Below, one piece after another: positions 23,271-31,724 of a stretch of 64,000 nt of DNA. The notes under the pieces were generated by a model, which saw only the letters and a program-made list of their open reading frames with translations, searched no databases and had not been told where the DNA came from. The position numbers and the translations under genes are program-made. Position 1 is the stretch's first letter. Each line of letters starts with the position of its first letter. The stretch is from Pseudomonas persica. GTDB taxonomy: Bacteria > Pseudomonadota > Gammaproteobacteria > Pseudomonadales > Pseudomonadaceae. The stretch spans positions 330,736-394,735 of the forward strand of contig NZ_OLKL01000010.1 in assembly GCF_900291015.1 (NCBI RefSeq), in the 5' to 3' direction.

Positions 23271-23639
23271 TTACTCCAGATGTTCAGGCTTGATCGGGTC
23301 GCCCGACTTCACATCCAGCTTTTCGCGAATGTCCGCGAACATATGGTCATACAGCTTGTGCGGCGAACTCAGGTTCTCGAATTTCTTCGGTGGCGTCAGG
23401 TACGACTGCGCCTTGCGGGTCAGCAGCATGAGGAAGCTGGGCAACACCTGATCCTTGGCCAGGAAGAACTTTTCTTCCACTGGCTTGCCTTCGATGCTGC
23501 CATGCATCTTGAACTGGATACCTCTGCCTTCCTTGGGATCCGACGCGGCTTCGTATTCGATGTTCAGGTCATAGCTGTGGTCGTTCTTGTTCAGCGCGGT
23601 GCGCTCGATGTGTACATGACCGGGTTGGTACTGGGCCAT
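23271..23639 (-). CDS. DUF5064-type protein downstream of arcC
   Basis: A 122-residue cytoplasmic protein of unknown function that I recognise as the pseudomonad DUF5064 type. It has no signal peptide or membrane segment. It contains a beta-rich first half (GHVHIERTALNKNDHSYDLN, then IQFKMHGSIEGKPVEEKFFL) and a charged helical C-terminus. It follows arcC by 55 bases on the same strand with a GGAG-like ribosome site, so it is probably the last gene of the arc transcript. That placement hints at a link to arginine fermentation or anaerobic growth, but nothing in the sequence gives a reaction. Confidence 0.72.
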   Translation of the reverse strand: MAQYQPGHVHIERTALNKNDHSYDLNIEYEAASDPKEGRGIQFKMHGSIEGKPVEEKFFLAKDQVLPSFLMLLTRKAQSYLTPPKKFENLSSPHKLYDHMFADIREKLDVKSGDPIKPEHLE

Positions 23640-23694
23640 GGCAAGCTCCTTTGGAAGGTCGAAAATGGCGGGCGCTGGCGCCCGCCTGCTGCAT

Positions 23695-24624
23695 TCAACG
23701 GTAGCTGATCCCCGCCTTCGCGGTGGACACGCGTGTGCCGGCGGTGCCTTTGACGATGTCCTCGATGTTTTCCAGCGAACTGATCACCGCCACCTTGCCG
23801 GTGTTGCGGGCAAAGTCACAGGCTGCCTGCACCTTCGGCCCCATGGAGCCGGCGGCGAAACCGAGGCTTTCGAGTTCGTCGGGGTGTGCCTGGGCGATGG
23901 CTTTCTGCGTGGGTTTGCCCCAGTCAATGTAGGCCGCATCGACGTCGGTGGCGATGATCAGAAGGTCGGCATCCAGTTGCTCGGCCAGCAGGGCCGAGCA
24001 CAGGTCTTTGTCGATCACCGCCTCGATGCCCTTGAGCTTGCGGTTCTCATCGTACATGGTGGGAATGCCGCCGCCGCCGGCGCAAATCACGATGCTGCTC
24101 TTTTCCAGCAGCCACTGGATCGGGCGGATCTCGAAGATGCGCTTGGGTTTCGGGCTGGCCACCACACGGCGGTACTTGTCGCCGTCGGGCTTGACCACCC
24201 AACCCTTTTCCTTGGCCAGGCGCTCGGCTTCTTCCTTGCCATAGACCGGGCCGATGAACTTGGTCGGGTCCTTGAAGGCGGGGTCGTTGGCGTCCACTTC
24301 GACCTGGGTCAGCAGGGTGGCGAACGGTACTTCAAAGGCCAGCAGGTTGCCCAGTTCCTGCTCGATCATGTAACCGATCATGCCCTCGGTCTCGGCACCC
24401 AGCACATCCAGCGGGTAGGCCTCGTCGGGCTTGTAGGCCTGGCCCTGCAGCGACAGCAGGCCGACTTGCGGGCCGTTGCCGTGGGCGATGACCAGTTCGT
24501 TGCCAGGGTGGATCTTGGCGATCTGCTCGGTGGCGGTGCGAATATTGGCACGCTGGTTGTCAGCGGTCATGGGCTCGCCGCGACGCAGCAGGGCGTTGCC
24601 GCCCAATGCAACAACGATACGCAT
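23695..24624 (-). CDS. arcC: Carbamate kinase
   Basis: Last step of the arginine deiminase pathway: carbamoyl phosphate plus ADP gives ATP, CO2 and ammonia, the energy yield of arginine fermentation. The protein is 309 residues of the amino-acid kinase fold. Family signatures are the N-terminal [26 protein letters not shown] near residue 50, [13 protein letters not shown] near 205, and the ADP-site region [15 protein letters not shown] near 270. It is downstream of arcB, from which it is separated by about 180 bases holding a palindromic repeat pair that may trim its expression relative to arcA and arcB. Confidence 0.97.
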   Translation of the reverse strand: MRIVVALGGNALLRRGEPMTADNQRANIRTATEQIAKIHPGNELVIAHGNGPQVGLLSLQGQAYKPDEAYPLDVLGAETEGMIGYMIEQELGNLLAFEVPFATLLTQVEVDANDPAFKDPTKFIGPVYGKEEAERLAKEKGWVVKPDGDKYRRVVASPKPKRIFEIRPIQWLLEKSSIVICAGGGGIPTMYDENRKLKGIEAVIDKDLCSALLAEQLDADLLIIATDVDAAYIDWGKPTQKAIAQAHPDELESLGFAAGSMGPKVQAACDFARNTGKVAVISSLENIEDIVKGTAGTRVSTAKAGISYR

Positions 24625-24680
24625 GGGGAATGTCCTTTTACGAAAGAAGGGAGCGCTGCTCCCGAGCGGGTTCGTAGCCT

Positions 24681-24770
24681 CTGTGGGAGCGGGTTTACCC
24701 GCGAATGCGTCAGCCCAGGCAACACCGCTGGTGCTACTGACGCTTTCGCGGGTGAACCCGCTCCCACAGG
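24681..24770. repeat. REP pair between arcB and arcC
   Basis: Inverted pair with arms CTGTGGGAGCGGGTTTACCC (then GCGAATGCG) and CGCTTTCGCGGGTGAACCCG (then CTCCCACAG). The inner segments GCGTCAG and CTGACGC are also complementary, so the whole block can fold into one long hairpin in the arc mRNA. Confidence 0.92.
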
Positions 24771-24802
24771 GATCCGGGTTGCCCGGGCTGTCGAGTCAGC
24801 CC

Positions 24803-25813
24803 TTACAGGTCAGCCAGGGTCGACACCAGGATCGCCTTGATCGTGTGCATGCGGTTTTCCGCCTGCTCGAAGGCGATGCAGGCCGGCGACTCGAAGACGT
24901 CGTCGGTCACTTCGATACCGTTGGCCAGGTCCGGGTACTGTTCGGCGATCTGCTTGCCTACCTTGGTGTCGGAGTTGTGGAACGCCGGCAGGCAGTGCAT
25001 GAACTTGGTCCGCGGGTTGCCGGTGGACTTCATCAGCTGCGCATTGACCTGATACGGCTTGAGCAGCTTGATGCGTTCACCCCAGGCTTCGATCGGCTCA
25101 CCCATCGATACCCAGACGTCGGTGTGCACGAAGTCCACACCCTTGACCGCGGCAACCGGGTCTTCGGTGAGGGTGATGCGGGCACCGCTTTCTTCTGCGT
25201 ACTGCTTGCAACGCTCGACCAGGTCGTCGTGCGGCCACAGCGCCTTGGGCGCAGCGATGCGCACATCCATACCGAGCTTGGCGCCGATCAGCAGCAGCGA
25301 GTTACCCATGTTGTTGCGGGCGTCGCCCAGGTAGGCGTAGCTGATGTCGTGCAGCGGCTTGTCGCTGTGCTCACGCATGGTCAGCACGTCGGCGATCATC
25401 TGGGTCGGGTGGTATTCGTCGGTCAGGCCGTTGAACACCGGTACACCGGCGAACTTGGCCAGTTCTTCGACGATTTCCTGCTTGAAACCACGGTACTCGA
25501 TGGCGTCATACATGCGCCCGAGCACACGGGCGGTGTCCTTCATGCTCTCCTTGTGGCCGATCTGCGAAGAGTTGGGGTCGATGTAGGTAACGTTGGCACC
25601 CTGGTCATAGGCAGCGACTTCGAAGGCGCAGCGGGTACGGGTAGAGGTCTTTTCGAAGATCAGCGCGATGTTGTTGCCCTTCAGGTGCTGTTGCTCGGTG
25701 CCGGTGTACTTGGCGCGCTTGAGGTCGCGGGACAGGTCCAGCAGGTAGCGCAGCTCGCGGGTGGTGTGGTGTTCCAGGCTGAGCAGGTTGCGGTTGTGAA
25801 TATTGAACGCCAT
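24803..25813 (-). CDS. arcB: Catabolic ornithine carbamoyltransferase
   Basis: Splits citrulline with phosphate to ornithine and carbamoyl phosphate in the arginine deiminase pathway. The protein is 336 residues. The carbamoyl-phosphate site is [14 protein letters not shown] near residue 55, and the ornithine-site HCLP motif is [10 protein letters not shown] near 273. The start at 25813 ([15 protein letters not shown]) has AAGGAG seven bases upstream on the minus strand. I call it catabolic because of its place in the arc operon and its length, since anabolic ArgF enzymes are shorter (about 305 residues). Older annotations name this gene argI. Confidence 0.97.
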   Translation of the reverse strand: MAFNIHNRNLLSLEHHTTRELRYLLDLSRDLKRAKYTGTEQQHLKGNNIALIFEKTSTRTRCAFEVAAYDQGANVTYIDPNSSQIGHKESMKDTARVLGRMYDAIEYRGFKQEIVEELAKFAGVPVFNGLTDEYHPTQMIADVLTMREHSDKPLHDISYAYLGDARNNMGNSLLLIGAKLGMDVRIAAPKALWPHDDLVERCKQYAEESGARITLTEDPVAAVKGVDFVHTDVWVSMGEPIEAWGERIKLLKPYQVNAQLMKSTGNPRTKFMHCLPAFHNSDTKVGKQIAEQYPDLANGIEVTDDVFESPACIAFEQAENRMHTIKAILVSTLADL

Positions 25814-25882
25814 GACTTTTCTCCTTGAGTTTGGTGAACACACCGGCCGCCGCTTTGTGAGGGCGGCCGGGGGTGATGGGCG

Positions 25883-27136
25883 TTAGTAGTCGATCGGGTC
25901 GCGCACGATCGGGCAGGTCATGCAGTGGCCGCCGCCCCGGCCCCGGCCCAGTTCGCCGGCACTGATGGTGATGACCTCGATCCCGGCTTTGCGCAGCAGG
26001 GTATTGGTGTAGGTGTTGCGGTCGTAGCCAATGACCACGCCCGGCTCGATGGCCACCACGTTGTTGCCGTCATCCCACTGTTCGCGTTCGGCGGCGAAGC
26101 TGTTGCCGCCGGTTTCGACGACGCGCAGCTTGACGCCGAGCTGTTCACCCACCACTTCGATGAACGACTTGTGTTCGCGGCGCACGTCCATGCCGTAAGG
26201 CTTGCTCTCGTCCGGGCGAATGATGAACGGCACGATCTCCTTCACCACTTCCGGGAAGACTGTGACCAGATCGCGGTCGCAGAAGCTGAACACGGTATCC
26301 AGGTGCATGGCGGCGCGGGATTTCGGCAGGCCGGCCACAATGACTTTCTCCACCGCGCCCTTGGCGAACAGGTTCTGTGCCAACTGGCCGATGGCCTGGC
26401 GTGAGGTGCGTTCACCCATGCCGATCAGCACGATGCCCTTACCGATGGGCATGACATCGCCGCCTTCGAGGGTAGACTGGCCGTGCTCCTTGTCGGGGTC
26501 GCCATACCAGACCTGGAAGTCGGCATTGGTGAATTGGGGGTGGAATGTGTAGATGGCGGTGGTCAGCAGGGTTTCCTGGCGTCGCGCCGGCCAGTACATC
26601 GGGTTCAGGGTCACGCCACCGTAGATCCAGCAGGTGGTGTCGCGGGTGAACTGGGTGTTGGGCAGCGGTGGCAGGATGAAACTGGAGTGGCCCAGGTAGT
26701 CGTTGTACATCTTGACCACCTCGGCACCTTCGCTTTGCGGCAGGTCCTGCCCGGCAACGCCGCCAATCAGGAACTCGGCCAGGTGGCGTGGTTCGAGGCC
26801 TTCGAGCCAGCTGCGCACCTCGTTGGTCAGGCCGACGCCGACGGTGTCGGGAGTGATCTTGCGGTCGAGAATCCACTTCAGCGCTTCGGGCTGCTGGACG
26901 ATGTCGGTCAGCAGGTTGTGCATCTCCAGCACATCCACGCCACGCTCGCGCATCTTGGTGACAAAGTCGAAATGGTCACGCTTGGCCTGGTCGACCCAGA
27001 TCACATCGTCGAACAGCAGCTCGTCACAGTTGCTCGGCGTCAGGCGCTTGTGCGCCAGGCCTGGCGAGCAAACCATCACTTTGCGCAGTTTGCCAGCTTC
27101 GGAGTGGACACCGTACTTCTGTTTTTCAGCGGACAT
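25883..27136 (-). CDS. arcA: Arginine deiminase
   Basis: Hydrolyses L-arginine to citrulline and ammonia, the first step of the deiminase pathway, which yields ATP under oxygen limitation and ammonia for acid tolerance. The protein is 417 residues. The nucleophilic cysteine is Cys405 in [14 protein letters not shown], matching Cys406 of the P. aeruginosa enzyme. Other guanidino-group ligands are in [12 protein letters not shown] near residue 165 and [12 protein letters not shown] near 280. It lies 33 bases after arcD in the arcD-arcA-arcB-arcC order typical of pseudomonads, and translation starts at [15 protein letters not shown]. Confidence 0.98.
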   Translation of the reverse strand: MSAEKQKYGVHSEAGKLRKVMVCSPGLAHKRLTPSNCDELLFDDVIWVDQAKRDHFDFVTKMRERGVDVLEMHNLLTDIVQQPEALKWILDRKITPDTVGVGLTNEVRSWLEGLEPRHLAEFLIGGVAGQDLPQSEGAEVVKMYNDYLGHSSFILPPLPNTQFTRDTTCWIYGGVTLNPMYWPARRQETLLTTAIYTFHPQFTNADFQVWYGDPDKEHGQSTLEGGDVMPIGKGIVLIGMGERTSRQAIGQLAQNLFAKGAVEKVIVAGLPKSRAAMHLDTVFSFCDRDLVTVFPEVVKEIVPFIIRPDESKPYGMDVRREHKSFIEVVGEQLGVKLRVVETGGNSFAAEREQWDDGNNVVAIEPGVVIGYDRNTYTNTLLRKAGIEVITISAGELGRGRGGGHCMTCPIVRDPIDY

Positions 27137-27169
27137 GGTTTCATTCCTCCAGTTGAACGAAGACGTGGG

Positions 27170-28597
27170 TCAAAGGGTCAGGAAGCCGTCGTACAGGCCG
27201 AAGGCTGCCACCAGGGCGCCGATGACCACGGCTGCGAAGATCAGTTTTTCCACGTTGGTGAAGACAGGTTGGCCTATCTCGCGCTTGGCCTTGGCGAACA
27301 GGATCGCGCCAGGTGCATAGAGCAGGGCCGAGAGCAGCAGGTATTTCACGCCGCCGGCGTACAGCAGCCAGATGGCGTACAACAGGGCGATGCCAGCGAT
27401 AACCAGGTCCTTCTGGCGTTCGGCCAGGGCCTGTTCGTAGGTTTCGCTACGCACTGCCAGCAGCACGGCGTAGGCTGCCGACCACAGGTAGGGCACCAGG
27501 ATCATCGACGTGGCCAGGTAGATCAGCGACAGGTAGGTGCTGTTGGAGAACAGTGTGATCACCAGGAAGATCTGCACCATGGCATTGGTCAGCCACAGGG
27601 CGTTGGCCGGTACCTGTTTGGCGTTCTCGCGGCGCAGGAACGCCGGCATGGTGTGGTCCTTGGCGGCGGCGAACATGATCTCGGCGCACAGCAGCACCCA
27701 CGACAGCAGGGCCCCAAGCAGCGAGATGACCAGGCCGACGCTGATCAGCACTGCCCCCCAGTGGCCGACCACATGTTCCAGCACGGCAGCCATCGAAGGG
27801 TTCTGCAGCTTGGCCAGTTCCGGTTGAGTCATGATGCCCAGCGACAGCACGTTGACCAGCACCAGGAACAGCAGCACGGTGACGAAGCCGATCACCGTGG
27901 CCTTGCCCACGTCGGAGCGTTTTTCTGCTCGCGCCGAGAAGATGCTCGCACCCTCGATGCCGATGAACACCCACACGGTGACCAGCATCATGTTGCGCAC
28001 CTGGTTCATCACGCTGCCAAGGTCTGGTGTGCCCACGGCCCAGATGTCGGCGGTAAAGATGTCGAGCTTGAAGGCGAACAGGCAGATCAGGGCGAACAGT
28101 ACCAGCGGCACCACTTTGGCCACGGTGGTGACCAGGTTGATGAACGCCGCTTCCTTGATGCCGCGCAGCACCAGCAAGTGCACGGCCCACAGCAGCACCG
28201 ACGCGCCAATGATGGCGGCCGGGGTGTTGCCTTCGCCGAAGATCGGGAAGAAGTAGCCCAGGGTGCTGAACAGCAGCACGAAGTAGCCGACGTTGCCCAG
28301 CCAGGCACTGATCCAGTAGCCCCAGGCCGAGGAGAAACCCATGTAGTCGCCGAAACCGGCCTTGGCGTAGGCATACACCCCGCCATCCAGGTCAGGTTTG
28401 CGGTTGGCCAGGGTCTGGAACACGAACGCCAGGGTCAGCATGCCGACCGCGGTGATGGCCCAGCCGATCAGCACCGCGCCGACCCCCGCGCTGGCCGCCA
28501 TGTTTTGCGGCAGCGAGAAGATCCCGCCACCGATCATCGAACCGACGACAAGTGCAACTAACGCGCCGAGCTTTAGTTTTCCGGATGAATCAGACAT
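27170..28597 (-). CDS. arcD: Arginine/ornithine antiporter
   Basis: Inner-membrane exchanger that imports arginine against ornithine, so the deiminase pathway needs no transport energy. The protein is 475 residues of the APC superfamily, with about 12 membrane helices. The first helix carries the broken GSMIGGGIFSLPQNMAA motif. It is the first gene of arcDABC and starts MSDSSGKLKLGALVAL. About 430 bases separate it from a divergent paralogue (29032-30459) that is the same length and clearly homologous throughout. An ANR/FNR-like dyad about 70 bases upstream is its probable oxygen control. Confidence 0.95.
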   Translation of the reverse strand: MSDSSGKLKLGALVALVVGSMIGGGIFSLPQNMAASAGVGAVLIGWAITAVGMLTLAFVFQTLANRKPDLDGGVYAYAKAGFGDYMGFSSAWGYWISAWLGNVGYFVLLFSTLGYFFPIFGEGNTPAAIIGASVLLWAVHLLVLRGIKEAAFINLVTTVAKVVPLVLFALICLFAFKLDIFTADIWAVGTPDLGSVMNQVRNMMLVTVWVFIGIEGASIFSARAEKRSDVGKATVIGFVTVLLFLVLVNVLSLGIMTQPELAKLQNPSMAAVLEHVVGHWGAVLISVGLVISLLGALLSWVLLCAEIMFAAAKDHTMPAFLRRENAKQVPANALWLTNAMVQIFLVITLFSNSTYLSLIYLATSMILVPYLWSAAYAVLLAVRSETYEQALAERQKDLVIAGIALLYAIWLLYAGGVKYLLLSALLYAPGAILFAKAKREIGQPVFTNVEKLIFAAVVIGALVAAFGLYDGFLTL

Positions 28598-29031
28598 TTA
28601 ACAACTCCTGCCAGGAGAAAGTTGACGACAGAGTAAATCCGACGCCGCTGCCATTCGCTGACTTGGGTCAGTTCATGGCGACATGAAGTAGGAAAAATCC
28701 TTCACGACGCTCCTGGAGAGTGCCGACAACTTCTGCTGCAGGCCTTGCACGCTGACACCTCCATGTACTTCTAGAGCAAACGCTCTGTTCAGCCTGCGAT
28801 GCTTGACGCTAGCCGTTTTTGCCGCTTTAGCAAATTTTCAACAAGAATTTCGAGTTTTATCGGATTCTTTTATAGTGGCTTCTGAGTTGCTGGTTTTTAC
28901 CCGGCGGTCGTATAGACAAAGCAGTTATTAGTGCTATAGCTTCATTGATCAGGATCATTATAAGTAACAACATTTATATCGCCCGCATGGCTGTTTCAAC
29001 CCCATGACAGCGCGCAAAAAAAGGAAGGCTC
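28598..29031. promoter_or_regulatory. AT-rich divergent control region between two arcD genes, with ANR-like boxes
   Basis: 434 bases without a gene, noticeably richer in A and T than its surroundings. TTGATCAGGATCAT at 28945-28958 is one base from the ANR/FNR consensus TTGAT-N4-ATCAA. It lies about 40 bases ahead of a TATATC hexamer (28975-28980) that could be the -10 for the plus-strand gene. On the other side TTGGGTCAGTTCATG at 28663-28677 is a weak dyad about 70 bases before arcD, with TTTACT at 28637-28632 (minus) as a possible -10. The remaining bases show no gene. Confidence 0.6.
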
Positions 29032-30459
29032 ATGAGCGAACCGGGACAGAAGCTGCGCCTGGGCGCGCTGATCGCGTTGGTGGTCGGCTCGATGATTGGT
29101 GGCGGGATCTTCTCGCTGCCGCAGAACATGGCGGCGCGTGCCGATGTGGGGGCGGTGCTGATCGGCTGGGGTATCACCGCGGTCGGCATGCTGGCCCTGG
29201 CGTTCGTGTTCCAGACCCTGGCCAACCGCAAGCCGCAGCTGGACTCGGGGGTGTACGCCTATGCCAAGGCCGGCTTTGGCGAGTACATGGGTTTTTCCTC
29301 GGCCTGGGGCTACTGGATCAGTGCCTGGCTGGGCAACGTCGGTTACTTCGTGCTGTTGTTCAGCACCTTGGGCTTCTACTTCCCGGTGTTCGGCGAAGGC
29401 AACACGCCAATCGCCATCGGCTGCGCCTCGCTGCTGCTGTGGGCGGTGCATTTTCTGGTGCTGCGCGGCATCAAGGAAGCGGCGTTCATCAACCAGGTGA
29501 CCACCGTGGCCAAGGTGGTGCCGCTGCTGATTTTCGTGGTGATCGCGGCGTTCGCCTTCCGCGCCGATATCTTCACCCGTGACATCTGGGGCCTGAGCAA
29601 CCCACAGTTCGGCAGCGTGCTGGAGCAGGTGCGCAACATGATGCTGGTGACCGTGTTCGTATTCATCGGCATCGAGGGCGCCAGCGTGTATTCCGGGCGC
29701 GCCCAGCGCCGCTCGGATGTGGGCAAGGCCACGGTGATCGGTTTCCTGGGGGTGCTGGCGCTGCTGGTGCTGGTCAACGTGCTGTCGCTGGGGGTGATGA
29801 CCCAGCCGGAACTGGCCGGGCTGCAGAACCCGTCACTGGCCTCGGTGCTGGAGCATATCGTCGGGCCCTGGGGCGCCTTGCTGATCAGTATCGGCCTGGC
29901 GGTTTCGCTGCTCGGCGCGCTGCTGTCGTGGGCGCTGCTGTGCGCCGAGATCCTCTTCGCCACGGCGCGGGACAAGACCATGCCGCGCTTCCTGGCCAGG
30001 GAAAACGCCAACCATGTGCCGGCCAACGCCCTGTGGCTGACCAACTGCATGATCCAGGGCTTCCTGCTGATCACGCTGTTTTCCGCTGGTACCTATACCA
30101 GCCTGATCTACCTGGCTTCGTCGATGATCCTGGTACCCTACCTGTGGTCGGCAGCCTACGCTGTGCTGCTGGCGGTGCGTGCAGAAACCTATACCGGGCA
30201 GCCGGCTCTGCGCCGCAAGGACCTGCTGGTGGCGCTGGTTGCCCTGGGGTATGCCGTGTGGCTGTTGTACGCCGGCGGGCTCAAGTACCTGCTGCTGTCG
30301 GCGCTGCTGTACGCGCCGGGCGTGATCCTGTTCGCCAGGGCCAAGCATGAGCAGGGAAAAACCTTGTTCACCACCTGGGAAAAGCTGATTTTCGCCGCTG
30401 TGCTGGCAGGCGCCGCGCTGGCGGCCTATGCCCTGTATTCAGGGCTGCTGAGCTTGTGA
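29032..30459 (+). CDS. Second ArcD-type arginine/ornithine antiporter
   Basis: A 475-residue APC-family exchanger of the same length as the divergent arcD product and nearly identical to it in the N-terminal core, for example GSMIGGGIFSLPQNMAAR and YAYAKAGFGEYMGFSSAWGY. It has about 12 membrane helices. It is either an arginine/ornithine antiporter duplicate or has drifted to a related pair such as lysine/cadaverine or agmatine/putrescine. It has its own ANR-like box upstream, so oxygen control seems shared. AAGGAAGG lies just before the ATG at 29032. Its 3' end overlaps the convergent DUF454 gene by 21 bases. Confidence 0.92.
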   Translation: MSEPGQKLRLGALIALVVGSMIGGGIFSLPQNMAARADVGAVLIGWGITAVGMLALAFVFQTLANRKPQLDSGVYAYAKAGFGEYMGFSSAWGYWISAWLGNVGYFVLLFSTLGFYFPVFGEGNTPIAIGCASLLLWAVHFLVLRGIKEAAFINQVTTVAKVVPLLIFVVIAAFAFRADIFTRDIWGLSNPQFGSVLEQVRNMMLVTVFVFIGIEGASVYSGRAQRRSDVGKATVIGFLGVLALLVLVNVLSLGVMTQPELAGLQNPSLASVLEHIVGPWGALLISIGLAVSLLGALLSWALLCAEILFATARDKTMPRFLARENANHVPANALWLTNCMIQGFLLITLFSAGTYTSLIYLASSMILVPYLWSAAYAVLLAVRAETYTGQPALRRKDLLVALVALGYAVWLLYAGGLKYLLLSALLYAPGVILFARAKHEQGKTLFTTWEKLIFAAVLAGAALAAYALYSGLLSL

Positions 30460-30855
30460 CGGGGCAGGGCAGGCGGCATGCTCCGGGCGTGACCAGATCC
30501 ACAGGTTGCCCAGAGTCATGCCGGCGATGGCCAGGAACACCGGCCAGCGGTGTTCCAGCAACGTCAGCATCAGGCCCGCGCACAGCAGCATGCTGAGGGT
30601 TGCGCTGACCTTGGCCCGGCGCTGGATCACCTTGCCATTGCGCCAGTTGTGCAGGATCGGCCCGAACAGCCGGTGGTTCTCCAGCCAGGCAGACAGGCGC
30701 GGCGAACTGCGCGTGGCCGCCCAGGCGGCCAGCAGGATGAATTCGGTGGTCGGCAGGCCAGGAATGACGATCGCGACCAGGCCCACGCCCAGGCTCACGT
30801 AAGCCAGGATCGCATACAGCAGACGGGTGAGTTTCGAGCGGGCGGGTCGGGTCAT
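30439..30855 (-). CDS. DUF454 (YbaN-like) membrane protein
   Basis: A 138-residue inner-membrane protein of the YbaN/DUF454 family. The first helix holds the signature LAYVSLGVGLVAIVIPGLPT (residues 16-35), followed by FILLAAWAATRSSPRL and a second hydrophobic pair near 90-125. Molecular function is unknown, although in pseudomonads such genes often follow heme oxygenase, as here (53 bases after hemO). I chose MTRPARSKLTRLLYA at 30855; an upstream in-frame ATG adds residues without similarity and would overlap the hemO end. The last 21 bases overlap the convergent second arcD gene. Confidence 0.85.
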   Translation of the reverse strand: MTRPARSKLTRLLYAILAYVSLGVGLVAIVIPGLPTTEFILLAAWAATRSSPRLSAWLENHRLFGPILHNWRNGKVIQRRAKVSATLSMLLCAGLMLTLLEHRWPVFLAIAGMTLGNLWIWSRPEHAACPAPSQAQQP

Positions 30856-30908
30856 GGTCTCACTGCATAAAACGGTTCGGCCACCGGTAGGGTGGCCGGT
30901 ACGGTATG

Positions 30909-31502
30909 TCAAACCAGCGCGGCATCCGCAGCATAGGCGTGCTTGAGCAGCTTGGTGAAGCGCTCGAAGGCAGCGACTGCGCCGCGTTCGGCAGCCGCTT
31001 CCTCTTCGGCTGACAGCACCAGGCCATCAAGAATGTGGGTGAACTGCTTCCAGCCTTCGGCACGGCCGCCGGCCGGTTCGCCCAGGTGGCGGGCACCGAA
31101 ACTGTCGGACAGTTCCAGGGCCACGGCACGCTTGATCAGAAACGCAGCGCCCAGTTTGGAGCCTTCGGAGACGAAGATCCAGCCCATTGCCTCGCCCAGG
31201 CTCGGGTTGCGCAGGGCACCCGGCACGGTTGGCGGTATTTCGGTGTCGAGGTCGACGAGGTCCTGGCGCGCCTGTCCGGCGCGGCAGCGCTCGGCCAGGT
31301 CGGGGACGATGGCGATCAGTTGCGGGTCGTTGTACAGGGCCTGCAGTTCGGCCTGGAACAGGTACTGGGCGACCACGAAGCGGGCGAAGCTTTCGCGGCT
31401 GTCGAAGGGCGCGTGGGATTTGACCAGGGCATCCAGTTCGGCGTGCGGGGCATGGGTGATCTGGTTCAGGCGCTGGGAGCGCAGGGCTGGGCGGTCGGTC
31501 AT
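30909..31502 (-). CDS. hemO: Bacterial heme oxygenase
   Basis: Opens the heme ring to biliverdin, CO and Fe2+, so that iron from imported heme becomes available. The protein is 197 residues, similar to P. aeruginosa HemO/PigA. The proximal-histidine region is NQITHAPHAELDALV, with His20 the best candidate, and the distal-helix glycines lie in FVSEGSKLGAAFL near residue 120. The start at 31502 (MTDRPALRSQRL) is preceded by AAGGAC on the minus strand; an upstream extension in the open frame comes from repeat DNA. It lies downstream of the TonB receptor gene, completing the heme-use operon. Regiospecificity cannot be read from sequence here. Confidence 0.93.
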   Translation of the reverse strand: MTDRPALRSQRLNQITHAPHAELDALVKSHAPFDSRESFARFVVAQYLFQAELQALYNDPQLIAIVPDLAERCRAGQARQDLVDLDTEIPPTVPGALRNPSLGEAMGWIFVSEGSKLGAAFLIKRAVALELSDSFGARHLGEPAGGRAEGWKQFTHILDGLVLSAEEEAAAERGAVAAFERFTKLLKHAYAADAALV

Positions 31503-31590
31503 GGGCAGTCCTTGGAAAAAGGGGCGTCTACAGACAAGACGAAACAGTGGGGGCGGGACAGTAAAAAAAGCCGGTAGTTGTGCTGGTATT

Positions 31591-31690
31591 GCCGGCCTCT
31601 TCGCGGGTAAACCCGCTCCCACAGTGACATCACAGGCCCCAAGGTCCGCGCAATCCCTGTAGGAGCGGGTTTACCCGCGAAGAGGCCGGC
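31591..31690. repeat. REP pair between receptor gene and hemO
   Basis: Long inverted pair: GCCGGCCTCTTCGCGGGTAA (then ACCCGCTCCCACAG) on the left and AGGAGCGGGTTTACCCGCGA (then AGAGGCCGGC) on the right, close to the full 35-base P. putida REP in both arms. Confidence 0.93.
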
Positions 31691-31724
31691 ACTGACGAAA
31701 CAAACCTGTCAGCGATAATCCGGG

